Translations under genes and position numbers: made by a program | Shown here: piece after piece, positions 35,736 through 47,351 of the stretch | Layout: the number at the start of each line of letters is the position of its first letter | How positions within the stretch are numbered: position 1 is the stretch's first letter | Notes under the pieces: generated by a model | The model's input: only the letters and a program-made list of their open reading frames with translations | Databases searched by the model: none | Told to the model about the DNA's origin: nothing | Assembly (NCBI GenBank): GCA_027924645.1 | Contig: BSBN01001017.1 | Span: forward strand, 12,240,501-12,304,500 | Source of the DNA: Cunninghamia lanceolata | Lineage: Eukaryota; Streptophyta; Pinopsida; Cupressales; Cupressaceae | Direction of reading: 5' to 3' | DNA length: 64,000 bases

Positions 35736-38700
35736 ACCCTTTCATTCGCTGTAGGTTGCAGGTACCAGGAATCAACTCCACCTGAACTAACAGGTCTGAG
35801 CGTGCCTTAATACCAATGGAAATTGTAGAATGGAGATAACATAAGGTCCCTTAGTTTGTCACCATTCTTGATGAGGATGAGTTATCAGTCTTGGGTTCTG
35901 TTAGTAAAGTAGGTTTGGAGATTGGTTGTGAGTCTTTGTCATTTGTATGAGTTGTCGTCAGGTAATGTTGGGTTGTAACTTGTCAAGGTGATTTTGCTTA
36001 TGATAATTGTTTCATTCTATAGAAATTATTAATCTATCTTGTTAAATAAATAATATTAATATATAGGTATATTAAGTATTTGATAGAAATTAAATTAATA
36101 AATTTTAACAGATAATAATAATAATAATAATAAATAAATAAATAAATAAATTATAAATATTTAATATCTTATTAAGTGAATGAATATTCTTTTGTGTAGG
36201 TATATAAGACATTATTTTATATTGTATTCATAGATTAATATTAATAAAAGTGAGTTGTCGTTTGAGTATAATAATTAATTAGATTGGTAGAATATGCCTG
36301 GAGGTGGATATTGAATTAAATTAATTTTGGAGAGAGTGGGTTGACAATAACGGGAAAATGATGGAATGGGAATTTATTGTAATTGGCTATTTTTATGATG
36401 TTGGGAATATTGGAAGGGGGGAGATTTGGCAGAATAGGGTAGCAACAGAAAAATTTGGGAAAAGGCAATAGAAGTTGGAAAGAGAAGTAACAACTATGAG
36501 GAGGTGACCAAGCAACATTAGGAAGCAACAGACCAACCTCTGGAGGGTTGTGACAATCCCTGGGTACCTCATTTTATGGATTAATACTTCTTTTGCATAC
36601 ATGTTTAATTCTAATTAATGGGACTTGATTGCATGTTTTATTTGAAGTATATCTGCTATGGTAGATTTGTGATTTATCCTCTTGTAGATTACATGCAGAC
36701 ATTGAATGTCACTCCATAAACTCTATCCATAAACTTTATCCTACACTCTTTGGCTCTCATTTTCTTTCACTGTTGAGTGCATCGACCTCACCATCTATCA
36801 CTTTCTAGTATTCAGTTTTTGATCTATGTTTTCCTGTGAACCACTGCCTATATAATATCCTCTTTGGATTGTGCATTACTGTCATGGTCTTTGTGATTGC
36901 TTAGTTCGAACTGAGTAGTACCATATCGGCTGTCTATGCACCAACATGTTTTTGAAATTATTTAAAACCTTTTTAATCATTTCAATTTCTTTTTTTAATC
37001 TGCAATCATCACCTTGAGGATGTTACTGGTGATTCAAATCTAATGTGTATACTCTGCAATTACATTTTCAACATTTACATTTTGTTCACCTGGTGGTCAT
37101 TTTGCCAGAAGGGTGAATTCATCTTTTTCTCTAAAATCATTTTTATAAGTAAATGGCCCCATTTGAGGCGATTTGGCAGACCATTATCAATTATTCTTTC
37201 ACCCCGTAGTTGAATGTGATTATTAATTTTCTAATGCGTTGTAATGTCAAATTCCAACTGTAATTTATGTTTAGGTCTCTCTCTATTTTGGCGTCGATGA
37301 GCTACTGCATCGTTCCTATGTCAATGAAACAAATCCAATTAGAAGTTGAAGGGAATAGTTTGAAGGTATTCAGAATCTTTAAATAAAAATTGATTTAGTT
37401 CTTTGATTGTAATTTATTCATTCTCTAGAGCAATTTACCTAAGGGCAAACTTGCAAGCAATGAGCCTGCTAATCTCTGAAAAGTCTTAAGCCTTAAGCAA
37501 ATTCTATCTATCTTAATCTGTAAACCTTCCTCTTGGTGGATGCCTTACCTGGGAAGCAAATCCTATTATTATCATGCTGTACTCGATGCATATCCCAGTC
37601 AGCCCTTTTGAGGTATTTTGACAATTAAACCACAGTCCTTTTATTCACCCTGCAAATGATATCATTTCTAAATTCTTAAAGTTTTATTTGATCATTATGT
37701 GAGGCATTTACCTGATGTGCGAATGCTATTTTCTAATGTCAAACCTTGGTGCTAGCTGATCCACCTGTGCCGTCAAAATCGCCCTTGCAATCATTATTAT
37801 CTGATATAATCCAATAACGTATTTTCCTATGCTTATCAACAAACCCATCTTTTTCAACCTCTGCAATCATTTTACTCTTGAACGAGCCCTATAATCACTT
37901 ATGTTTGAATGAAATAACGGTTCTATGTAGGGCAAATCCATTAAACTATCTCTGTCAAGAACATTAACTAGCAAGTTTCTTTTATAATCATTTTGTTATT
38001 AGAGAGTCTTCATTCATAAATGACATTATTTTAGGGGTTTCCAAATTGGTTACGAAAATGTATATTAAGCTTTCCATAAATATAACTTATTCTTAGGTGT
38101 GTGCCTAATTTATATTTGGGTTTACACCAATCAAATTTAGGTCTTACCTCATACTTAGTTAGTTAGGTTAAACTTTTCTTGAATAGAATATTTGTCATAA
38201 TAAACTTTAGGTTGAATGAAATATGATGGGTTTCTTTTTAAAAAATTAATAATTGATTTGTTAAAGAGTTTTATATTATTATTTTAAATGTTGATTTATG
38301 TTTAGTTTTGAATTTAAATTATTATTATTCAATTTTATTTAATTTTGTTTAAGATATAGGATTTCTTTATATGAATTCCTTAGTGGAAGTTCTAATTATA
38401 AGTTGATTGAACTTGAGTATATCATTAGTATCCATAAAAAAATCCTTTTAAGTTAAGTTCATATTTGACAAGAAGTCCAAACCTATGAATAGAAGGATGG
38501 TCAAATTTTGAAATAAGTTGTTTAATTTGCAGGTTATAAATTTGTTATGCCATCCTGGTCACCTTGTTTTACTTATTGAGTCATTTGGATTCTAAGGCCT
38601 AGTATGGTTGATCATATGTGATGTCTTGTGATACCTCCTGGTTTTGTATGAGGTCATTGGCATTTAGTAATGAGGAAGATTGTTGATTTGAGCATTGATA

Positions 38701-39886
38701 TTTATGTTGATGGTTATGTTGTATGCAAGAAGGGATACCTTGCATTGCCCTTTTATACTTGTCATGTGATGTTAAATTTTCTTGTTACATGGTTAGGGTT
38801 ATTGGATGCATGTAGGGGAGTGGCTTTCATTGTGGGGCTGGTGCCCAAAGTGGCTGCTAGGATAACCCTTTGAAAGTTGTAATCAAGTGATAACCTAATA
38901 TTTAACCTAGGGGTTTGGGTAGTTACCTCATTAATTAAGATAATTGGATGTGTCACCCATGCCTGTATCACTCATTCAAGCTAAGGATGGAATGAGAAGG
39001 CCTAGTTGGCATGATTGACTTCCTTGTCTTCACGAAATGATAGTTCCACATGTGTCACCCTATGGGGTCAGTGTCTATAGAGAGACTAACAGGATAATAA
39101 TAGATGGGGGTCAGCGTCTAGTGAAAGACAGCCAGGATAACCTATGTCAGGACCATGTGATGACACTCTACCTACTGCAGTCTAGTTTTCCCTCTTTGTG
39201 TTCTTTTTGCTTTGTTCTTGACTGCCTCTGGGAGCATTGTTGGAGCTATTTTACTGTGTTTGTTAGAATATGTGTTAGCCTTTCACCCATCTATGTTTGC
39301 ATTCTTGTCAGTTGTCATTGTGGGACCTTAATGTTATCTCCTAACACGGGGGTTGGACCTCAGGGTTCCACATGGTCAGGTGGTTGTGCATTCTTCCATT
39401 GGTCTTCTACTGTTGTGGTCCATGTGCAAGAAGGATGTATCTCTCATAGCGGTTTCTAGATTTGTATCTGTATATGAAGATAATTGTTTTTGCTATATGT
39501 ATTTAGTTTTGTGTATCAGTGGAACTCATTATGTAATTTGATGTATTCAGAAAAGGAGCTTTTGTAACAATGAAAATTATGTATTCACTCTTGTAAGATA
39601 AACTAATTTGTACTTGTAATCTTTATTGCAAAATTTTGATGTATTTATCCGATGTCATAATAAAAGATGTTTGCATTAATTCACTTGATTTATTTGAATG
39701 AGATATGCATGTTGATTGTTGTTAAATTGCAATAATGTAGCTCTGTAATCCCTAGAGATGATAGTTTAACTCTGTTGCTATTAGTCTATGTTTATTCTCA
39801 TTATCATTTCTTCTATTTTAAAAAAAGAATTACCGTTATTATTGTTTAGTTAAACTTATCTCTAGGGTTTCATGGAGGGCATTACA
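35309..39886 (+). repeat. 3' LTR of the gag-only element
   Basis: 4,578 bp, TGTTGTGCCCC...GGGCATTACA, uninterrupted. It is followed by TSD TGCGT and then repeat R. It differs from the 5' LTR by substitutions, microsatellite length and the absence of the 4.6-kb insertion. Confidence 0.95.
35695..35732. repeat. (AT)19 microsatellite in the 3' LTR
   Basis: The same place in the 5' LTR (about 29452-29466) has only a short TATATATATA run, so the array expanded in one copy after insertion. Confidence 0.9.
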
Positions 39887-39891
39887 TGCGT

Positions 39892-40618
39892 AGTCATGCT
39901 TTATGCATTGATGTCACACTTAGTGATTTTGTTGCATTGTGTCACAACATCTCTATTGTGTAGGTGAGCATTTTTGTGTGTTTGTGTTACAATTGTGCCA
40001 CAAAAATTTGTTCATGATTTTGTTAATAATTAATGTCTTGGGTGAGAGCTTGAGGCAATAGATTTTGTAATGATTTGTAATGGTTTATGTGATTGTTTAT
40101 GACATATTAAAATACATGGAATACTATTTTAACATGTGAATTTAAATGAGAATAGTTGATGTGTATAACTATGTATGTCATCAAAAAGAATTTAAATGAA
40201 TGAATCTAAGAAAGATAATTATGTCACATTTCTAACTATTCCTTCATGATCATTGGGTTATCCATTTATCCACTTCTTGCCAAGCTAATGCTTTGGGACA
40301 AAAGGGATTCCTTAAATGTGTGGTTTCAAAACAACTTCATCATGTTTGTAGTTGGAGTGTTGGATGAAGTTAGAGTTGCTTCACATTACTACATTGGATG
40401 GTTGTACATTTATACTTCGATTATATTTCTTATTGATTGGTTGAGCATGATTGCATATGTGGAGTTTTGAAGCGTGTTTCCATTCAAATGCATTTTTATA
40501 CAATGGGTGTATTATTGGATTCCATTGTATTATTAAGGACATTGATATTGTACATCTTGTAAAGATATTTCATGTAATCATCAATATTGGACATTAAATG
40601 GAAGTCACTATTTTTTTT

Positions 40619-40695
<77 letters not shown>

Positions 40696-41464
40696 TAATC
40701 TTGTTAAGTAAGAGAAATGTTGTGTCTCACATTAGGAGGTTGTTACATAATTTTATCTTTTCATGCTTTGTAAATGAGAATATTAGACAAAACAACTAAA
40801 CCTTGTTGACAATGAACCATATTTATCAGGTTTAAAAACCTTTAAGTTCTTAGATTTGTTGTAGATTTAAAACAGAGATCATTAATTGATGGAATCATAT
40901 TTTATAATATAGATTGGCCTATCAGATAATTTATATGTATAGTCACATTCATGAATTTCTCATGGCATGTTGAATTTCAAATAGTCATAATATCTTCACA
41001 CAATATCATTGCATTGCCCACAGTTATTTATTGAAAAAAGGATATAATCCACTATTTGTACATAAAATGAAGATAACACCCAATTAAATAACACTTCTTG
41101 TTACCAATAGTTTGTCTATATTTTTATTGCTAAATATTTCCACTCATCTAGATGCATGTGTCTTTTGACTCCTTATAGATTTAAAACAAATCATGGGTGG
41201 CATGAAACCTCAACCTTGTTTCTTAGCCACAACCTATGAGTTGTAGTAGCATTAAATTATTTATGTAGAGATCGATAGTATCTACCCTAACTTTGATATA
41301 TGGTTTAGATGAATGATGTCAGACCCCACTTTATTAGGGATTAATAACTCAATGGGAAATTTTGTGACCAATTATATTATCTATTTTTTTCTTTATTAAA
41401 GTATATTATTGCAACTTGTTTTCCCATTATGCTTCATAAAATATAGTCATGATATTCCTACATG
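39892..41464. repeat. Repeat family R, copy 2, last segment
   Basis: Collinear with 5748-7303, ending in TATTCCTACAT. It includes the expanded (TG)n array at 40623-40692. Confidence 0.85.
40623..40692. repeat. (TG)35 microsatellite within repeat R
   Basis: Seventy bp of uninterrupted TG after a T12 run (40611-40622). R copy 1 has only two short, separated TGTGTG stretches (about 6459-6500) at this place. Confidence 0.95.
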
Positions 41465-43155
41465 CACTGTACAACACTATGTGACTAAGTACTAGCCACC
41501 AAACAAGGAAGGAGGGAACAACATCAGGCTATAGAAGTAGCCCTCATGTGGTATGGAGTGAGCATGCCATCCACATGGCTCAGAGTGTACTCCTCGGCTA
41601 CACCCTGCATTGCATCGTCACACGGCATGGACTAACCAAGTGGCCCACACACTCCTTGGCTGCCCACATGGAATGTGCACCTCGGCCACATCCCACATGT
41701 GTCTTAGCGTGGCATGGTCATACACTAGACGAAGAATGCATGCACTGGTTGTATACTATATGGCAATGTGTCTATGGATCCACGAAAGTAGGCATGCGCA
41801 AAACACACCCCGCATAGTGACACCTCATGGAAAAGGTACACGCAGGTACTCACCGTAGCTAGAGGTATACATGGCTAGGACATACCCATATGCTAACTGA
41901 CCCAACACTATCAAAAGAAAATATGAGTATCCCTCTACAAGTGTGTGAGGCCCCATTATGCTCATCATACAAGTAGGCTAACCTAATACAATCTCATAGT
42001 GCACCTTCATGTGTTTAAGCACGTGGCATCATGTCCTTGAGCCTAGCTCACTACCAATAGCAACATAGTATCATCACCAACACTATGTCAGAACATTAGT
42101 GAGGTGTGGCATCATACCTATTGTATCATGTCGAAAACATGTGTAGATATGGAATCTATCTTAGTGTGGGTAACAATCCTCCCTCCACATGTTGGAACTC
42201 AATTATACATGGGGCACATGGTCTCACTTGGGTTATCCATGGAGGTCCCTTTCACCCTGGATTGCGGCCCCCAAGTGGCGACACATGTCATCACATAGTT
42301 TTAGTTGGGTTGTCCATGTAGGTCCTAGACCCTAGCCCCCAACTAACAAATCATGTGGCATATCATCCAAGAAATATCATCCAGATGCTCAAGAACTATG
42401 GGGGTTAGGCTAGCACATATGGATCAAGTACCTTGATCCATCATAAGGGGAAGTAGTGAGTACATTTCCTCAGGTTCGGTTGAGCAAGTGACCTCTCTGC
42501 GTCGTCATAAGTGTACGCTACACACTCTGCCTAAGGAACTTTGTGGCTGCTACTACCCCTTCATAGACTGAGGGACTAGAGAATCAAAAGAAGAGAATCT
42601 ATGAATCTAACTTTTGGCTACTCTTTTTTATATATATTTTCAACCACACAAGGGTTCACCCTCAATCAGGTAACAAACATACAAGCACACATAATGGTAT
42701 GGTTAATTCCATACCTAAAATACACATATTCCCCATGGATGGGTACCCAGTATCACCATTCCATAGGCACACAAAGCAAGTACGGGGTATTCACAACACT
42801 CAACCAATGCACAGTTATTGGTTTCTCACATTTATGGGGAAGATTTACATTTACATACACAATTTTTATTACTACCATAAGTATATTTATTTCCATAACC
42901 AATGTGATTCCCTTTTGCAAAATCATAACATTACTTGCTATCCCCTTCCCTTTTATAGTTTTCTTCCACTCTACTTTTCTACGTATCACACAATGCTAAA
43001 TGTCAATATCATGATCATGTATCCAATACATCAATCTAGGTGTTTAGATTAAAGCATGTTATCCAAATCAAGAGTTCATATCACATGCATAATAAGAATT
43101 ACTATAACTAAACATGGGTGACAACCTTAACTAGAGATCCCAGTGTTGTAACCTA
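41465..43155 (-). other. Non-coding internal region of a minus-strand LTR element remnant
   Basis: By position this is downstream (minus sense) of the PBS at 43156-43167. It is GC-richer than its surroundings at 41500-42400, with many CACATG/CATGTG words. No gag or pol similarity was found in any frame. The open frames seen look like chance. Confidence 0.4.
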
Positions 43156-43167
43156 GCTCTGATACCA
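43156..43167 (-). other. Primer-binding site, minus strand
   Basis: GCTCTGATACCA on the plus strand is TGGTATCAGAGC on the minus strand. Its position relative to the GGGGCATTATA end of the neighbouring LTR is the same as in the gag-only element. Confidence 0.85.
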
Positions 43168-43169
43168 AA

Positions 43170-43977
43170 TATAATGCCCCACCATGCAACCCTAGAGATA
43201 AGTCAACTAAAGAAATAAAAATATGGATTTTTTTTAAATAGTAATAATGGTAACAGAATATAACTTAGTCAATTTCAACAAGTTAACTAACATTTCTAGG
43301 GATAAAAATGACTACATTATTGAAATTAAGCAATATTCAATAATAGACATAACACATTCAAATTATATTTAACTACATGACCACATTACTAATACTAACA
43401 TGATCAATTAATGGCCATGGGTTGTAGTGAATACACACATGCACAATTAGTAATACCTACCAAGAAAATAACACTAATAAAATCAACAGGATGATAAGTT
43501 ATCAATTAACAAAAATTATCTTAGTAAACCTCAAGTCAATAATCAGAGTATATCAACGTTCATCAACATGAAATGTAAGATACAAATATTTCAATAAGTT
43601 TATGTACATTTATACACCTTTACCAATACTGCCAGATAGCCAACTATTCACCTAGTGGAAAGGTACCTCCTTAGTGCTAGAGTCCTCAATGGCTTATAGA
43701 TCTCAAACTGCACATCTACTGAAACATTAGTCCTTAATAGTTACTAATTTACAAATATCAACTGCTTAAAATGTGAAACCTAAGGCCCTAGGGGCTTACC
43801 TAATGTCTCGGGGGCTCATGATGGCCTTGCCTACATACGCGTAGCTTAGAGACTTCATAGTTCGGGACTTTGAACATTCAATCACAAGCTAGTTTATAAT
43901 GATTATGAACAATCAAAGGAACCGATATATTTATCATACAAAGTGTTAATGTTGGACAATCATCCATAATCACAACT

Positions 43978-44035
<58 letters not shown>

Positions 44036-44592
44036 AATTTGTGAAATATCATCATATAGCTAATGGAAAACTATACTGTATTCAAAACTTAACATGTTAG
44101 ACAATCTTGAAATATCATCAAATATAAATTTTGAACATTACTATCTTAATATTATTCGTCCCTTGAGTAGAATAGAGAGAGAGGAGCTCAGACTACCATA
44201 AATGCCAATTGGATCAAATCTCCTTTTAATCAACTACTAAATTGGTCCTATGAATATCAAAATGATCTATCCTATTGCATAGTTCTTCTAGAGGTGTCTA
44301 CCTCACATAATGATTTCCCAATTGACTACAGTCTAATAGTTCCCACTTCGCGCAAGTCTTATTTGCAACTAGCAATATAATCATTCCTAACCTGTAGCAT
44401 CCTTACAAGATATAAATATAAAATTAGATGATCTTATACATATCCTAATTACTAAAATATCAAACATTTGAGATAAGTAAGATCTAATGCCTATCAAGTT
44501 TATATGATCTCATCATTATAATATACATAGAGCAAGATAGTTAGTTTAGAATATAATAACATGATATTTTTCTAATATTACCACGATGGAGC
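43170..44592 (-). mobile_element. Diverged LTR remnant related to the gag-only element
   Basis: Read on the minus strand, the last ~250 bp of this LTR (from about 43420 down to 43170) align with the 3' end of the 4.5-kb LTRs: both have 'agttaaacttatctctaggg'-like sequence, CATGGTGGG and the same PBS. Similarity fades further right. The solo LTR at 44593 interrupts the region. Whether it continues past 47352 could not be decided. It contains an (AT)n run at 43980-44032. Confidence 0.65.
43980..44032. repeat. (AT)26 microsatellite
   Basis: About 53 bp of uninterrupted AT dinucleotide. Confidence 0.95.
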
Positions 44593-45131
44593 TGTTATTA
44601 CCCAGTTTTTCACCCTTGCATACAGTTGTGAAACCTCTGCAAACTGGAGTAACATGGGACTGATCTCTAAGTGTGGGACTTTGCTAAATGAGACCAAACC
44701 TCCGGAGAAGGCCGGCTTCCTTGTCTTGTTATCACCTAAAACTATTGAATTTTGGGGAAAAAGGGAGAGAGAATGCTTGTGATGAAAATGAATAAAACTT
44801 GAAAACATAAAAAGGTGATACACCAGACAGATTTAAAGAGACTTCCACAACACTGAGAAGATGCACAATATAATCAAGTACAGCAAGTAGGTATACACAG
44901 GTTAGATGACTCTAGCAGAGGTGAGAAGGTATATGATTGAGATGAATGAAATATTCACAGACAAACCATATGCAGATTCACAAAGAACTAGAAAAAATTA
45001 GTTAAAGAGGTAAAATTAACTTGCATATATTCAATGGAAAGGCACGGTTACAACATATGAAAACTCTATTTGGAAACAAAAAAGTCTTAATGCCAAAAAA
45101 TTTCCAACCTTATTTACAACATTTGAATGCC

Positions 45132-45139
45132 TATATATA
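45132..45139 (-). promoter_or_regulatory. TATA box of the solo LTR
   Basis: GCTATATATAGGC on the minus strand, at the same place relative to the LTR ends as TATATAAG in the complete element's right LTR. Confidence 0.55.
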
Positions 45140-45589
45140 GCATTCCAAACTATCCTAGGGCGGTTACAAAATTTGCTCTATGTGCTGGAAATGAAAATAT
45201 CTCCATCGATGATTGTCCAGCTGCATCAATTATGGCGTCAAAATCTGGAACTGGGCGGATGGGGAGATATTTTGAGTCTTGAATGCAAGTAGCCTACTCA
45301 TCGATCTGTAGTAGAAAAGATGAAAATATCTGGAAGAGGAAGGTGGGAAGATATTTCTGACCATCAATGCGAGCTGTATCATCTTTGTGCAGCAATGAAT
45401 GCCCCAAAAATATCTTCGTCTACTGAAAGTCGTCACTGAAACATCTAGTCACCCAAAATATGCATTTCCAGATCTAAAAATTGAACATGGAAAATTCCCC
45501 CAAAAACCTGCTCAAAAGAAAGAGGGGACCAATATATACAACTTTGCCTCTTACAGTAGTCGAAATTCACAAAAATAGAGGAGATACAG

Positions 45590-47060
45590 GTGGTCAAACT
45601 TTTGGTCAACTACCTGTATATACTACATTTGCATCCCTGTGTATATCACTGCATCTTGGTGCCTGAATCGGCACTCAAAAATTCATTCTGCAACTCCTCT
45701 GCATATGCATGGCACCTTGCATATCAAGCCTTGTATACCTCTTGTGTGTTCGAAATTGTATATACATATAATTTTCCCTTGTATATGTGGGCCCTACCAC
45801 TTGTATCTCCTCTGCATATGCAAAATACAAGCTGCGGACCTCAAAACACCATTAGCTGCTTTTCCTTGTTCTGCCAAGTCTAGCTTGTATATTTTCTCCT
45901 TGTACATTTCTTTTTATATGCAAAATATACAAACACTTATTCATACAAAGCAGACTCCAAACTCTTATGTGCTGAAACTGATCCTTGATTCAAATCCGCC
46001 TTGTATATCGCAATGCATCTTTGACTTGTAAATCACAATATACAAGCACCATATACATACAAATCGGACCCCAACTGACCTTTAAGTATATTTGATTACC
46101 TGTCGGGTCCGGCTTGCATCTCCACTCTTTGTATTTTCATGGGACCCACCATTTGCATCTTTGAGATATACAAACTCCTTTGTATATTTCCCTGCAACAC
46201 TTCTTGCATGCAATTTCATTTGTAAACCTGCGGGCCCCAACCTTTGTATGTTCAATCTTGTAAAATTCTTTGCATGTTTGATTGTATGTAGAAGACATAC
46301 AATGCAAAAAATACATCTCCTTTTATCCTTGAGCCGATACATAACTACTATAGCAAATGTATGTTTCCTTGTACATTGGCCTTGTATGAAAACATACAAT
46401 CAAATATACAAACCCCTTTATACAACTAGGGAATCTTCGAAGGAATATTCCCACAATGTATCACTTGTATGTAGGAGACATACAAACCTCTTTGTTGTAT
46501 CTGCGTGGGCCCCACACCAAGCATCTTGGCGATATACAAAAGCTTCTGTATATCCCTTGTAGCAATCTCTTGTATATCCCCCGCGGCACTGTAGTAAATG
46601 TACATTGGGCTTGTATGACAAATATGCAACGCAATAGACAAACCTCCAGACATGCAAATAGGGAATCTTTGAAGGAATATTCCCGCAATGTATCTTTTCC
46701 TTGTATATTTCCTCTTGTATATTGCAAACATACAAAGCAATATACAAGCCTGCTAACATACAACTACGGAATATTTTGGGGAATATGCCACGAATGTACA
46801 TTTGCCTTTGTATATTTAGCGAATGTATATTTGCTTGTATGTGAGAACATACAAGGCAAATATACAAGCGCTAAGCATACAAATGGGGAATCTTCGAGGA
46901 ATATGCCATGAATGCATAATTATACATTGTATGTTTTCTTGTATCTTTCCTTGCATATCGCCGATATACAAACCAGGAATATTCTCGAGGACCTGTGGAA
47001 GATTCCTTGAATGTATATGGATTTCCCTGGCCCGATATACATTCAAAAATGCATAAAACT
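45590..47060. repeat. U3 array of TTGTATAT / ATATACAA words
   Basis: Dozens of TTGTATA, TTGCATA, ATACAA and TATACAAG words occur on both strands at irregular spacing. They fill the U3 part of the solo LTR upstream of the TATA box (minus sense). No such array exists in the related complete LTRs, which carry a different motif here. Confidence 0.8.
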
Positions 47061-47351
47061 TCATTTTTTCAACATTTCCTAAGGCTGATAGAGATTTTCA
47101 AGCCCGCCAAATGCATATTTGAACTATATGTTGACCAAAACTTTGATCGTCAATAACTTCTTCATTTGGCCAAATTTCAGGGTACTGTAAAAAGCAAACC
47201 TGCCTATTTTTTCAAGCTCTTTCCAATGGTAAGGTTTCTTAGGCAATTTAGCACTTTTCATTTTTTAGGCAACAATTTCCAAAGGCTTTTCAAGGAAAAT
47301 ACCAGGTTGACTGTTTGGCTCTGGTCAGAGGAAAAAGTGGTCAACAGGAGC

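Larger units (their letters stand above)
24452..39886 (+). mobile_element. Gag-only LTR retrotransposon with ~4.5-kb LTRs (TR-GAG-like)
   Basis: The 5' LTR is at 24452-33596 (interrupted by the insertion 24513-29121) and the 3' LTR at 35309-39886. The internal region is only 1.7 kb, with a PBS, one gag frame and a PPT. TSDs are TGCAT (24447-24451) and TGCGT (39887-39891). The difference is one CpG-type G-to-A change, and R copy 1 shows the unfilled TGCGT at 5743-5747. Without the nested insertion the element is about 10.8 kb, roughly 85% LTR. The gag is gypsy-type and no pol follows, so mobilisation must rely on another element's enzymes. LTR divergence is about 5-6% over the last ~350 bp aligned by eye. 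Confidence 0.9.
44593..47346 (-). mobile_element. Solo LTR of a Tat-like element, perfect 5-bp TSD
   Basis: 2,754 bp with TGTTATTACC at the left end and GGTCAACA at the right, flanked by GGAGC at 44588-44592 and 47347-47351. Its left ~550 bp and right ~250 bp align with the LTRs of the complete element at 51.6-63.5 kb, including the GATCTCTAAGTGTGGGA box and the TATA box. The middle differs. No internal region or partner LTR is present, so it is a solo LTR left by LTR-LTR recombination. Orientation is minus, from the TATA position. Confidence 0.9.

Noticed and set aside
39037..39459. 140-codon plus-strand frame
   Set aside because: It lies within the 3' LTR of the gag-only element. The 5' LTR copy (about 32.65-33.19 kb) is broken up into shorter frames and no domain is seen.
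40587..40799. Cys-Val repeat protein frame
   Set aside because: It is a translation of the (TG)35 microsatellite.
42601..43052. Hydrophobic plus-strand frames resembling membrane proteins
   Set aside because: AT-rich sequence antisense to the leader of a minus-strand LTR remnant. Phe/Ile/Thr-rich translation is what such composition gives by chance.
45590..46911. Many overlapping open frames of 97-156 codons on both strands
   Set aside because: All fall inside the U3 motif array of a solo LTR, where TTGTATAT/ATACAA words avoid stops in several frames. None shows a domain.
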